Position numbers and translations under genes: made by a program | The notes under the pieces: generated by a model | Database searches by the model: none | Seen by the model: the letters and a program-made list of their open reading frames with translations, nothing else | Told to the model about the DNA's origin: nothing | In this document: positions 43,316 through 55,999 of the stretch, piece by piece | Layout: every line of letters starts with the position of its first letter | Numbering within the stretch: position 1 is the stretch's first letter | Source of the DNA: Aplidium turbinatum | Taxonomy: Eukaryota; Chordata; Ascidiacea; Aplousobranchia; Polyclinidae | DNA length: 64,000 nucleotides | Direction of reading: 5' to 3' | Assembly (NCBI GenBank): GCA_918807975.1 | Contig: OU964923.1 | Location: 23,107,235 to 23,171,234, forward strand

Positions 43316-46300
43316 ATGTCAAAGAATAGCCTTGACACTGATATGGTCACTCTGACCAGGTTCATCACGGAGAGGGGGAGGCAAACAGGAGGCACTGGTG
43401 AATTGACACAATTGCTCAACTCTATCTGTACTGCTGTAAAAGCCATAGCTACTAATGTGAGAAGAGCTGGAATTATCAATTTGTAAGTCTTGTTATAATT
43501 ATACTAATGATTCTTTGAATCATGTGGATTTAATGTAAGACCTGAATTGTATGACTGTTATATTATTATCGTATAATGTTAGCCTTAACCCTTAACCTCT
43601 GCAGCTATGGTACCCTTATCACTTGAGCATGAAGCTTTCCTTTTACTTTTATTGGGTTTTTAGCAACAAACCAAATCTGACGTAATAGTCTTGTTATTTG
43701 TTTTTTATGTGTCAATTCACCTGTCACATTGGTAGAACCTGTGAGTAAAGTTTCACAAGACCTCTGTTCAACACAGCTCAAAATCTCTTTTTTGACAAAC
43801 TTGTTTTGAATTTAGGCAACTCATTCAGTGGTTGTGTTTTTTCACTGCTTCCAGCTGTTTTTGGTGCTGCTTTTTAATTGTACTGTATGCTGTTACAAAG
43901 AGCACCAAATAAAGTCATTATTACTGGTAGCCTACTTCATTCTACATTTTATGCATGAAGATTTTTCAATAATGAGTAATAAAATTCAACTGTTTAAGTT
44001 TTTCAATTTGCGAATTTCTCTAGGAAAATTTTCATCCTCAAGGAGATAAGATGAACAAAATTAAATGCCAAAATGAAATTGCATGTGATGTTTAGCACAT
44101 ATCTGTTTTTTTTAGTTTCTTCTGTCAAATTTTGTTTTGGTGTTATTTATCAGTCTAGTTTGTAGGAATGATTGATTGTATGCACTGCATGTTCACTGTT
44201 AAGAAGTAGGTTTGGTGGCTATACAAATTAATCATTTTTGAAGAAAGTATTTTATCAATATAAATTTTTCAGGTATGGAATTTCTGGGGTCACAAACACA
44301 ACTGGTGACGAGCAAAAAAAGTTGGATGTATTATCAAACGTTCTTTTTATAAATATGATAAAGCATTCATTTACAACATGTCTCATGGTGTCAGAGGAAA
44401 ATGAAAACATTATAGAAGTTGACAAGGAAATGAGTGTAAGTTTATTTACAATTAATATACAGTTTATCGATATTGTAGCCTAAATTAAAGACAGTGGAAG
44501 ATTGGAACGACTTGCTTTACTGTTCTTGAGCGATGTGGACGGGTCTGCTACTATTCGGTGAGTCCGATTCGGTGAGTTCCTAACCTCTAACCCCTAACCC
44601 TAAAACGGCAATGATAATTAGGCTACGGTACCCAATAATTAAAAAAAAAATTGAAAAACTTCCCCATTAAGGGATCGGACTTACCGAAACGGGCCGTTCC
44701 GATGTGGACAGCTGAAGGATCACTGAAGAAATCAAAAATTGGCAGATGCGTAAAAATGTATTTGCTTTTTCATAATATGCATTCTTATCAAATAAATTGC
44801 TAGATTTTTCTTAAAAATTTTGGGACTACTATAGCATGAAATGGAACTCATGTTATAGCAGCATCAAATTTTGTTATAACACCATGGTCCTCCAGCTGTT
44901 TAACTTCATATTCATTGAGCAACTTTTAGTTCTGCCATCCTTATTTTAAATAATGAGTATTATTAGTTTTTTTGTATAGAGTCAGTTATGCTGGAAGCTA
45001 ATTTTTAGAAGAAACGTTTCGATTGAATTACAGCTACAGCAGAACAGTTTTTGTCTGATATGAATTAACACTGCTCATGTGCACTGTGCAGATATTGGAG
45101 TATCAAGTTTCCATCTGAATTGTTCATGTAGGTTTAACAACATATATAAATATTTTTAATGTAAAGTGTTTTATTGCGAATACTCAATTTTATATTAAAG
45201 TTTTTGTATGCTTTATAAGGTGAAAAGAGTTGTGGCAATTTAATACAGCCATGCATCCCACAATCACACATTGTGTGTTTAATGGCCATGTTACCCATGT
45301 AATAATTTCGTTGTTTTTGAAGCCAAAAGAAGAAGATCTGGTAAGCTTCGCGGTGACCCAAAAATATTGGAATGTTTCAGACATACATTTTTTGTTATGC
45401 CTGAATCTTGGAATATGTTTTTATTTTTTAAGCAGCCTGAATGGTAAACTGAAATAGCATGTTATTTCACCGTACCTCCTCCAGGCAAAATTATGCTTTA
45501 CTGGCTACAGATTAAGTTGCCAGATGTTCACACTTTACGATAACTTATGTACTGAAAGAAATACATAATCACATCAAAACGAACTTCTATAGCAACTTTT
45601 AATTATCGCTAGCAAGATGTGATTTTCAGCAACAGAACCACCCAACTAACTTACATATAGTTGCCTTCAGTTTGCAATAAGACTATTAAGCATGTCCTAT
45701 GTTTTATTTGATGAAAATATTTTATGAACGTCATTTTTCAAAGTATATACTCAACAATCTTCTTGAATTCTTCTTGATGGTGTCGCTGATCTGGTCCATC
45801 AGGCTCCATCAAAATTGTTATACTGGTTTACCTTATCTTTTTGTCATCAAAAAAATGCTTTGTATATCTGTGGAATGAAAACTCATTAGTCTGACCCCCA
45901 TGTCAAAGTGGTGTGCAGTAAGATTTCCCAAAACCTGCTCCTTCAGTTCTTTTATGTTTCGTTTGTTTCATCTGAATCTTAAATGCATGCCGCAAGTTTG
46001 TTTATCTGCACTATATTTTCGCATATCTATATTGAGAAAAAAAAGGTGCTGACAATGAAAGGGTGTTACGCATTTTTTTTTGAAACTTTTGGTTAGTGTT
46101 CTTCAAGCCTCTTGTCATATCTCATTTTTGCTAAAATGACTTTCTTGGCCCATGTGTAATTTCTCCTTTCTCTTAGTTCCTTTGCAATCAAAGGCTTTTA
46201 TAGCCCAGAACTACTGCTTTAAGTCAAGCTATGCTTTGCAAAAAACAAAGTTTACTAATCTGGCTCCATTGCTTAACTTTTCTTCGAAAAATCCCAAGAC

Positions 46301-49300
46301 CAAGCACTGTGTTATTTCATTTGTATGTTTTAAGACTAAAAGCAAAAGTTACTTCAAGTTTTGCCATTACCATTACCGCCATGCCATTGCTATTACAGTT
46401 AGTACAGTATGTCTTTGTTTATGTCATTAAGTATTTGAAGTTCATGTATTTCATGGATATGAAAAAGCACTGATTGATTTCCTCTTTAAATGAACTTAAG
46501 CGGAAAAAAGGATGGCGTAACGGGTATAGCACTGGCTTTCCTATGATGCTGGTTTAACATCCGGCTAATTATTGAAAAACACGCTCACTTCTACCCAGGA
46601 TGTAATAAATTGGGTGGGCGCAGTTGCTGAAGAAAGGGTGGTTGAGAGAAAGCAACTGGCCACTCTGCTCTTATTATTGCCGAAAGCTTAATGTGATGAG
46701 AACCTTATCTTATCATTCTCTGAGTGCGAACAAAGCATTTACGGTGACAATTGACACCGTTATGACTGACACTGAATGCAATGCGCTTGTATGACAAAAT
46801 GGCGTGTTATTCCCAAGCTCTTGTAGAAAAGTTACAGCAAAAAACGACGTTTCTTTTACAAACTTTATTTTTGACATGCTTTTGCACACTAGACGCTTGA
46901 GAGTTGAGCATAAATGGAGCGTAATCGTAGGTCTTTTGCAGTACCGTACTTGGCTAGATCCTATTGTTTCAAGTTTCGTCATTTATTTATTTTGGTTTTG
47001 CTTGTTCTTTTACGGGCTTCATAAATTTCTTGAACCATAGACAGACAAAACAAAGTAACCTGAGCGGGTTTAACATGTTTTATCACACAGTTTGTGCTTT
47101 TCAGTCCGGAGTGTCTTTACAGTTATAGTGCATAGTCCGATTTATCTTATAATTGTTATTTTATGCATATTGCAGATTTAAGTATTCCTGATGAGGACAC
47201 CCCTACGACGTGCGTGTCGAAAACCGTTTGAGTTGATTTTTTTAATTACGTTTTATCTCTGTGTAATACAACATGTTAACCCTCTAATGTTACTTTGTTT
47301 TGTCTGTCTATGGTTCAACAAAGCGAACTCTTTACCAAAGCTTTATCATGAATTTCTTTTTTTAATAACGGTCTCAAAACAAAAAGGATTGACGTCTATA
47401 CAAATAAGACATTGCAAAGTGTTAACTTATCTATGTTTTAAACTATATCTTGTAAGGCATTTAACTATCGTATTACATTGTTTGGATGCTTAAAAGTTTA
47501 GTTGTTTACCGAGCTTTAATATTCAGGGAAAATATATTGTGACGTTTGACCCCTTGGATGGTTCCTCAAACATCGACTGCCTCGTTTCTATTGGAACTAT
47601 ATTTGGAGTTTACAGAAAGGTTCGTAAACATTAAAATTCAATTTTTGTAGCCTACTTTCCGAGAGAGTCACTATTCACTAGTTTATATGATTTATGTTAG
47701 TTCATAACTTTATTGCACTATAGGCTAGGCTACTTTTTCCATTTCGTGTCCTTGAATCGGTGGACTAAGATTCCTGCAATAACAACTAAAAATGAATATG
47801 ATAAATTTCGGTTACGTTAGGTGTTTTAATTTAATCAAAATACAAAAGAGCAGATTGATACTCAACTCATGTTCGGCAAACGTTTCGAAATCTTTACTGT
47901 CTTTATCTTCAATCTGTTAAGTTGTTTTAATGCTTAATTTTCAAAACGTTTGCTGATCATGAGTGTAGTACCTACATTTTGGGCTCTAGTATCTATTTTT
48001 TTGCTTAGATTAACCTGTCATTCTAACCATTTTGCTCCTATGTAATAATTTATTATAGTAACTCATTACATGATATGTCATAAATTCTGCAGATGTCAGA
48101 CGGGGTTGCCTCGACGGCAGACGCGCTGCAGAAAGGTCGCGGGATGGTCGCAGCTGGCTACGCTTTGTACGGGAGTGCAACTGTCATTGTGCTGGCCACA
48201 CAATTGTCTGTGGACATGTTCATGCTTGATCCAGTAAGACGTAGCACAAAACTCGATCAACTTTAGATATTTCTGTGAAATAGTAGGCTACATTATTTTA
48301 TTATTCTTGAACTAGATGTGCGATTTGTTGGAGGTTATTTGCCTGCCGTACACTGCTGAGTCGGCATTTTTGCTTTAAACACATTCTGGTTTAGGCCCAT
48401 GGGTACACACGAAACTTCCAAGACATTTTGTTTGTGTCATAATGCATTAGATTTTTTTGCAACGATACAATAAAACGTCCAAAACATTAAGAAATACATT
48501 TGTTATTACCCTATTACTATATTGAGTAATGTTTTTTATAGACCGTTGGAGAGTTTGTCTTAACTGACAGAAACTTAAAAATCAAGCCCAGAGGTAAAAT
48601 TTTCAGCATCAATGAAGGTTATGCCAAGTACTGGGATCCAGCAATGAAGGAATATATCGAGCAGAAAAAATACCCTCAGGTTTGGTTCAACAACGGTAAA
48701 CTTAGCTAAATGTTTTTGCTCTGATTATCTGAGTTAGGCTATATTGTGTAACGCATGGAGGAAATGTAGCGTGCAAGTTCCTGTTTTCGAAAAAAATTGT
48801 CCTTACCTAAGATTTAAACAAAAGTGTAAGGTGAATAATTTGTATTACGCAAATATGTGATAGGCTACTTGAAAGTGAAATTTAAAAAAATAGCACTTTT
48901 TTGTTCTAAATGCAATCTTCACGTAAGTTATGTAGATTGTAGATCCAAATCTCAAAAATTGCAAATATTTACCCATGCGATGGTGATTTTAATTTCTGTT
49001 AATTTTAAATGCTCATGTGCAGTATCATAAAGTTTGTTTAAAACAATCAACCCATCTGTTACTTCAGGATGGCAGTGCACCTTACAACGCAAGATATATT
49101 GGCTCAATGGTTGCCGATGTACACAGAACGCTGGTTTACGGAGGCATTTTTGCTTATCCATCTCATAGCAAGAGTCCAAGTGGAAAGGTATTCTATACAA
49201 TTACAATACAAACAGAAACTAGTGTGTATATTCTTTATTTTAGGGCATGAAGCTTTCAATATTGATATATTCCGAGTCATGGTCAAGTTGTTGAAAATAA

Positions 49301-49934
49301 GTATATAATATCGTGAACAGCTTTTAGTGAAATCACACAGTTAATAAAGGCTAGTAAGCATTTATGAGGAAATTGGTTGTCGTTATAAGTTTTTCGTAGT
49401 CAGGCCAGAATTCATCATGTGTATGTCATTTTGGCAGCATAAGACTGATGCGAAAATAAAGGATGTGTTTGGGCTAGCCTATATTAATGCTTAATGTGGT
49501 CGTGCATGGGTCGTGTTGATTTTCCGTGCGCGCTTTTCTGGTATAAAGGGTGACAGTGGTGACCTGTTCTTTTAACTTTCGTCGTCGACCATATTTGACA
49601 TTTGGCGAATTTCACCAAACCATTGCACCTATGGTGCTACCAAGTGGCTTCTATCTCCCAGAGAAAACTTGCAGGAAACGACATGCTGATGACTCATTTT
49701 TACAATAAGCCTCGTTTATTATTCAATGTTCATCTGCAGATTCGTTTGCTTTATGAGGCCGCACCTATGGCTTTCATAATGGACAAGGCAGGAGGTAAAG
49801 CAACCACAGGAACCGCAGACATTCTTGATGTAGTCCCAGAAACCATCCACCAAAGAGTCCCAGTAATCCTTGGCTCTCCGCAAGATGTGGATGACTTCTT
49901 GGAAGTGGTGAAGAAGCATCAAGAAAAGAAATAA
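43316..49934 (+). CDS. FBP1: Fructose-1,6-bisphosphatase, complete, seven exons
   Basis: Cytosolic gluconeogenic enzyme that hydrolyses fructose 1,6-bisphosphate to fructose 6-phosphate; Mg-dependent and inhibited by AMP in animals. Exons: 43316-43482, 44273-44435, 47527-47619, 48093-48233, 48542-48679, 49068-49187, 49740-49934, all with GT-AG borders. They give 1,017 nt, exactly 338 aa as in human FBP1. Visible sites: AMP-site [11 protein letters not shown] and GKYIV; metal-site VSEEN and [12 protein letters not shown]; substrate-site [25 protein letters not shown] and [15 protein letters not shown]; and QRVPVILGS. No key residue is missing. Intron 2 (3.1 kb) carries a small MITE, a SINE and a PLE remnant. 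No AATAAA was seen within 800 bases of the stop. Confidence 0.97.
44541..44700. mobile_element. 160-bp MITE in FBP intron 2
   Basis: GATGTGGAC is duplicated at 44532-44540 and 44701-44709. Ends GGGTCTGCTACTATTCGGTG and TACCGAAACGGGCCGTTCC are imperfect inverted repeats. Internal CCCTAACCCTAA-like sequence is present. Confidence 0.75.
46511..46735 (+). mobile_element. tRNA-derived SINE, family 1, in FBP intron 2
   Basis: Plus-strand copy of the family seen at 7170-7440. It shares CTACCCAGGATGTAATAAAT, TGGGTGGGCGCAGTTGCTGA and GATGAGAACCTTATCTTATC. The head GATGGCGTAACGGGTATAGC has a degraded B box, so it is probably inactive. Confidence 0.82.
47035..47345 (+). mobile_element. PLE pseudo-LTR remnant in FBP intron 2
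   Basis: An inverted piece (GAACCATAGACAGACAAAAC, GAGCGGGTTTAACATG) is followed by the direct module: TTTGTGCTTTTCAGTC, ATATTGCAGATTTAAG, the hammerhead-like core and ATGTTACTTTGTTTTGTC. This is the same layout as at 8602-8955. No protein-coding part remains. Confidence 0.75.
47188..47231 (+). ncRNA. Hammerhead-like core in the intronic PLE
   Basis: CTGATGA at 47188-47194, a stem II region with GACAC and GTGTC around a longer loop, then GAAAACCGTTT. The stem III palindrome is disturbed by an extra C, so it is probably inactive. Confidence 0.5.
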
Positions 49935-51785
49935 TGTGATGCACAGCTAATCATAAAACCTCAAGAGATACCTATTCAAATTTAGTTTCAACTGCAAAAC
50001 TTTTGAAGATGTTATTTTTTATGCATTTTCGCGTGATAGGCTTATGGATTAGGCAACTTGTAGGCTATCCGTGTTGTTTTTTTTGAAGCTGTGCATTGCG
50101 CTTTACATATTTCTTTTTAAACCATAGGTTATTACGAGCAAATGCAGCCGATCGAATGTTTTGAAATAACATTTTTCTTTGCTATGCAAGTACTTGCATG
50201 TTTTCATAGTGTGTTCACAGGTAGGCTAGTATCGCATACTTTTCGGTACCGGTACGCAATTTGCCGACTTGTTTTTCCTTGTTGTGTTGAGAGCCAAAAT
50301 TTGTATGAAGATGCGTGTAGTTTTGTCGCCTCAACTATCCTTTGCTGCCATTGTAATTTGTTGCCTGAGCGACGAGCATATGCTGCTGCAAGCACCTCGT
50401 TAAAATGTCAAACTATTTTATTCAAGAAATTATTGATATTATGCAGTGAATTCATACTCAGACGCGCTTACATCGCACTGTATCTGTGCTAGTTTTACAA
50501 TCCGTTACTGCCTACAAGACCTATATTATCCCAGACCAGCGTTTCACAATACATCAAGCCGATTTATAGGCTATAGTGGAGTGCGGAATACAAACAAAGG
50601 AGTGCTACCCATGACCGCCTTCTTCGTTTACATGGCACTTATTAATGCAAGGTGATAAAGCAATAGGTTTACTGTTTCGTTAACAGTCTCCTAATTTTGT
50701 TGACAGGTTGGCTACGTTGTAGCACAAGTACGAAGGGGCTGTTGATATATCACATTTCTTTAGTTTGGCGGGGACTAGGGTTTCAATTTAATGTGTCATG
50801 AATCATGATAAAATAAATAAAAAAATAAAAGCATTTCAACCATATGACTTAAGTATCTTGCTTGGGGCACGATGGGTTTTTTCACACCTCCTTTAACTAT
50901 TTGATGTTTCTCGCCAACCTGTGACGGTCCCGGTATATACCCCGGTGCCCTAGCCCCTACTAAGGGTTTCAAACAATATTTGAAAAGCCACTCTTATCAA
51001 AATCAGTTATTGCTTCAATGAGCAGTTTTTTTCCAGCATTTTCGTCACTTCCACAATAAATCACAGTAAACGTGAATTATAGCCTATCTTATGTTCAAAA
51101 TTAAAGATTTCTAAACTAATTTGTTGAGTTTGGAGTTCATTGTTATTTGCGATTCTAGTGCTGCAAAGCCCCATTATGAGAATTGTGTTATGAAATGTTG
51201 TCAAACAAATCAAAGAGGCATCTGAAGATGCATGCAAAAAACGAGCGTATTTTTAAGCATCAAAATACGGCATAAAATTGAAGCCTGTTTGACTTAGCAA
51301 TGAATCCAGCACGTTTACTTAGCCTCTCAGCAAGTCGAGCTATAATAAACTACTTTACAACCAGTTCTCAAGTAATGAAATAGACTCTTTTCTGGTTCCT
51401 CGAATGAGGATAAAATGTTTTTCAAAGTTTCCTCATTTAGGGTAGGCCTACAAGCTATAACCGCACGATTAAACCTAATAGCCTTGGCACAAAATTAGCC
51501 AGGTTGTCGGCCGTCCGGGTTTTGTCTGCTCAGTACCAGTCTAGCTCATTTGTTTTTATTTCTGACCATCACAGCAAAAACAATAAATGTCAACATAGCA
51601 AAGGTAGAAGCGACAAAATGCGAACGTTATATCATGCTTGAGACCAAAACTGGCCAAAAGGTTCCGCCTCGCGCGAACAAGTGAACTTGTACACGACATT
51701 TGAACACAGAAAGGAGGGAGTTTCAGCTTTAAGCTGAAAATTGCGCATTTGGCTACAAAAATGAGGAAGCATTTGGATTTATAGC
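49935..51785. other. Spacer downstream of FBP
   Basis: Contains the FBP 3' UTR and no other recognised gene. CGGTCCCGGTATATACCCCG near 50927 is a short palindrome. AATAAATAAA occurs near 50811. Confidence 0.4.
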
Positions 51786-51788
51786 CTA

Positions 51789-52058
51789 GGGAACGTTCAA
51801 ATATTACGTAACGCCTTCGAGGGGGAGGGGGGGTTATGCAAAGCGTTACGTTAGCGTCACATCGGGGGGGAGGGGTTCAAGCAAAACGTTACGTAACGCT
51901 TTCGAGTACGGAATGGTAGTTTTTTGTGCTGAATTCGTAGTGAAAAAGCGTTACATGGGGGAGGGGGGGGGATTGAAAAAGCGTTACGTTGGCGTTACAT
52001 GGGGGAGGGGGGGTCAAAAATTCGGAAAAAAAGCGTTACGTAATATTTGAACGTTCCC
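51789..52058. mobile_element. Compact 270-bp Harbinger-like MITE
   Basis: Ends GGGAACGTTCAAATATTACG and CGTAATATTTGAACGTTCCC, with CTA on both sides as a 3-bp TSD. Subterminal GCGTTACGTTAGCGTCACAT and G-rich blocks (GAGGGGGAGGGGGGG type) occur in both halves. This is the undivided form of the element at 20138-26326. Confidence 0.88.
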
Positions 52059-52061
52059 CTA

Positions 52062-53290
52062 CTGCTCTCAACAGAAAAAGTGCCATTAAAGATCATATCC
52101 TGTAGCCTACTCGATTGTCAAACAATAAACCATCCCTGGAGTCTTTTAGAATTTTACGTAAATGTTTAACCGAATTTGATTCATGAAATCTTGCAATCCT
52201 CGCCTCAATAGGCACTAGGCAGCTGTTTGCCGCAGGCGTCTCCTACTGTATATGCTAAATGTCCACTTAATTTTGCGTCATTGATTTGTGTTTTTTCCTA
52301 GGCAAATAAGTGTCATGTGATTTTGCCTCTCCTCTGCCTTGTTTCATTCTTATGCGTTTCTTTTTTTTCAATTGTTGTGTATGTAGATCAGATTCGTAAT
52401 TTCAATTTATGAAAAACATCAGTCAGTTGGTTTCTTGAAAAGGGATAACATGACATGAGTAGGCTATGGCCGAAAACTTTTGTAATTTTTAGTTTATTTT
52501 CATGTTATTATGTTAAAAGCCGTCTGGTTGTTAGGTTTTATTTGTCTATAATACAAAGTTTCCACACAATTGAGTATTTTGGTAATTTCAACAAACTCTA
52601 GTAATAAAAAAGGTTTACAAATCAATAATGATATAAGGCAACTCATTATTCAGCCAGTTACGATATTCATATTAGCTTTGATTGAAGATGTTATACAGGC
52701 GTACCATACGTCCTGTTTTAGGCGGGACAGTCTCCCTTTTTAACGTCTTGTCCCGGTCCCGATCGGTCACCCAAACGTCCCGCTTTGCAAATACTAGTAG
52801 GGGAAAACCGTGTAATATGAACTTCCTGGTATTTTAGCAAAACGGGGAAAAATCACTAGTCTTCTAACAGCTTCAATTAAGTAAGTTAGCTCTTTAGCTG
52901 GTCATTCAATCATAAATTTGTTTGGTAAAAGTTTGTGAGTTATGAGGGTATGAAGCTGGTTTAATGTTATTTTGCAGATGGAAAATTGTTGTTTTTTCAT
53001 CGATAAGTGAATAAACTTCTACGTTTTTGATTAATATACCATTTAATATACTTTATTATGAGCATCGCAAAACATTTTGTTTAAAAAATCGATTATTTAG
53101 TTGATTATCAGCATTTTGACTGAAACTACCACACGTGTGTGCTACTTTCTTTAACACAAAAAACTGTCCTAGCAGCAACTAAATGCAATGGTTTCAAGCA
53201 GCGTTAACAAAGTTTACGCTTGTTTGTGGTGGAAGTCAAGATAAAGACTGAATTCAATGCAAGCAAAGGGCCTATGAAGAATGGGCAGAG
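52062..53290. other. Spacer with one transposon-end relic
   Basis: ACAGGCGTACCATACGTCC near 52695, followed by GGCGGGACAGTC, looks like one end of a decayed DNA element whose partner was not found. Nothing else was recognised. Confidence 0.4.
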
Positions 53291-53634
53291 ATCACGCAGG
53301 CCTCGAAATTCACGACGGACATGTCCGCCGTCACAGCATGTGATGTCCGCGGGAAGTACCCTCTAGATCGGTCATATTTGTCCGCCGAGAAATATCGCAG
53401 AAACTGGCGATACAAATCGTCATTGCATAGCACGAACAACTGTTGCAAGAATATAATTTGCGCTGGGAATGCGAAATTATCGCATTCCAAGCGCGCATCT
53501 AGAAAAAGTTAATACTGTATCTCTTAGCTTCCATTCAAGCAGAAAAACTTTCGAATTTTACGTTGCTTCAACGATTGATGACATTGAATCAGCGTAACAG
53601 AGGTGAATTCTTAGCTAAGAATTGATGGGAGTAC

Positions 53635-53923
53635 TGTGACGTTTGGCTTCGATCACCGCAAGCCCGCGCGAGAAACTAAATTAGTCTCGCGCTTGCCTTC
53701 AGATGATCTCACATTTTTTGTAAGTTACACGTTTCATTTTTTGACTAGGTTGAGAAAAATGCAAGAGTTTTAAGTTGGTTGAGTTACAGGACGGTTATTC
53801 ATTTTTTGCTTATCACGAGAGAGAAGAAACTGAATTAATAAAACAAAAGTGCACCATTATTGTTTCTCTTCATTTTGCAAGTCGTTGAAAACTGAGACCG
53901 AAGAAAGAAAAGTGAACAAGTAG
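53635..53923 (+). repeat. 5' terminal repeat of the TRIM
   Basis: 289 bp, no differences seen from 54107-54395. Confidence 0.9.
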
Positions 53924-54106
53924 CCCGTTCGCGCACATTGGTGATCCCGACGTGATATGTAATGGAAGTACTTTGTTCTTTCGTGCAAAAGTACCATGGT
54001 CATCTCTTCTGTTCATCCAGTGATTTCATTTGTGCACATCACATATGTTTTGTCGATTCACCATTTTTGTTTGGAATATCACATGGTTCATCTGGGGGAG
54101 GGCTGG

Positions 54107-54395
54107 TGTGACGTTTGGCTTCGATCACCGCAAGCCCGCGCGAGAAACTAAATTAGTCTCGCGCTTGCCTTCAGATGATCTCACATTTTTTGTAAGTTAC
54201 ACGTTTCATTTTTTGACTAGGTTGAGAAAAATGCAAGAGTTTTAAGTTGGTTGAGTTACAGGACGGTTATTCATTTTTTGCTTATCACGAGAGAGAAGAA
54301 ACTGAATTAATAAAACAAAAGTGCACCATTATTGTTTCTCTTCATTTTGCAAGTCGTTGAAAACTGAGACCGAAGAAAGAAAAGTGAACAAGTAG
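54107..54395 (+). repeat. 3' terminal repeat of the TRIM
   Basis: 289 bp, follows the purine tract directly. Confidence 0.9.
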
Positions 54396-55999
54396 ACTTA
54401 AGTTTTGGTATTACAGTAAGAATGAAGAGGCCCAGGGAAATTTCTGAAAGTGAGAATGAGGGTGATGAACCTACTACTAGGAATTTTAGTGGTGATAGAC
54501 GCATATATTAAAGGAACAACGAATCTAAGGATTAGCTCTGTCAAAGATCACAACACATCGTTTACCCCAAGCCATCAATTTCCGGTCATCAAGGCCATCG
54601 ACAATATGAGTGACAAAAAAAACATCAAAATTAAGAGGTTGTTTGAAATCGCATATTTTATCGCTAAAGAAGAGCTCGCATTTACGCTTTTCCCTCAACT
54701 AGCCGGTCTGGAGAAAAGACACGGAATAGATCTCGGTATCACGTATCTTAACGACAAGCAGTGATCTCGTGGAGATTGGCGCACGTCTTTGAAGATCGAT
54801 GTTATTGAAGCTCTCATCATGCGCATATGTTTGAATGGCCTTGACTGCGCTGATTATAACTCCGAGCCTGCCGTGGTCTCGTGGAATACTGATACTATTT
54901 TGGAGAGGCGACCGCATCACGGAGAGGGGAAAATAATTGTGCTTTTTCTAATGTTTTGTTTATTCTTTTCGTCACTTTCGCTCACATGTCACGCAAAAAT
55001 AAACCTAAAGAAAAAAGCCTAGTGAAACTTTGCACATTAGAAAATAGTAGCGTTACGCGTTAGTGTAGAAGTTTTCCGACTCGTGCCCAGAGCATTGTGA
55101 CGCAAGAAGCCACACGACCTCGTTCGGTGGAAGTTAATCAGTTATGCGGCGGATTATTTTTTTATTATTTATTTGCATCAGACACAAAAAGTCCATAGAA
55201 TTTAAGTTTTTAACAATCATCATATTATCATCATCATCATATTTAGTAGCTACACGGCGTCAAGCGCACGTCGTTGGTCTGATGAAAGTCTTTCAGAGTG
55301 ACTTTGCTGAAATTTTAAAAAGCCTAAACCGTAGCTATGGTTCTCAAATGGCGAAGACTTATCAAGATAAAGAGATTAAGTATGACGATCGACGTTAAAA
55401 CTGGTGTGTCCGCCGTAAGACTTAATTTGTCCGCCGAGATAGCTGCTCAGACCGGACACGTTTGTCCGCCGTCAACAAAAACGAATTTCGAGGCCTGTCA
55501 CGTATCTGGATCTTTATGATGGTTCTTATAAAGATGTGGTTCCTCATCTTTGCATCAACCTAAACAAAAAATATTCTGGGTACGAGTGTGTGAGTCTGCG
55601 AAAAAGACCAGAAAAATTTTTGGGAAGTAGGGGATCAACAGCGACTCTCTTTTCGACGAACATGTAGGCATACTAGTGAAAAGGCACATATCTGAACGTT
55701 GTAAGGAAGAGAGCTGGGAAAATGCGTGAAACAAAAGTGGGTCGAGATGTTCAAAAAAAAATTGAAAAAAAACGCATACACGTTTCAAACTTTCAATTTT
55801 CAAAAGCTGGTAGAGTTCATATTTTGTTAACCCGGAACATCCGCACCCGTTGATAGAATTTTTTCTTATCATAAAGAGCTTGTGGTCTAAGAGCAGAACG
55901 TGAAAGCTGTTATCACATATAAAATCAATACTGATTGGTCCTGCTCAGACTTTCACAAGAATGTAAAATTGAACAATGTCTTTTTGAAGAAGGTGTTAT

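Larger units (their letters stand above)
53635..54395 (+). mobile_element. TRIM-like miniature LTR retrotransposon, young
   Basis: Two 289-bp direct repeats (53635-53923 and 54107-54395) look identical and start TGTGACGTTTGG. The 183-bp interior has a primer-binding-like TTGGTGATCCCGACGTG (from 53938) and, just before the second repeat, a purine-rich GGGGGAGGG. It has no protein-coding capacity. The PBS type suggests BEL/Pao-type partners. The exact LTR 3' end is uncertain: AACA or five bases further. The flanks AGTAC and AGTAG could be a decayed or chance TSD. The element looks whole for its class. Confidence 0.82.
53297..55497. mobile_element. hAT-like DNA element with 5-bp TSD, hosting a TRIM
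   Basis: Ends CAGGCCTCGAAATTC and GAATTTCGAGGCCTG are inverted. TGTCCGCCG words cluster at both ends. TCACG lies immediately outside both ends. The plus strand at 54606-54764 encodes IKRLFEIAYFIAKEELAFTL, then a piece ending ITYLND. This is like the start of the DUF4371 region of C17orf113/ZNF862-type hAT transposases. The rest is decayed. Confidence 0.7.

Noticed and set aside
44580-44615. Telomere-like CCCTAACCCTAA words
   Set aside because: Only about three imperfect units, lying inside a 160-bp MITE; not an interstitial telomere array.
50142-50655. Long open frames downstream of FBP on both strands
   Set aside because: No recognisable motif, no splice signals of note, and Cys/aromatic-rich composition typical of chance frames in AT-rich sequence.
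54606-54764. Possible host gene related to C17orf113/ZNF862
   Set aside because: It lies between inverted ends with a 5-bp TSD and is followed by decayed frames, so it is better read as a transposase remnant.
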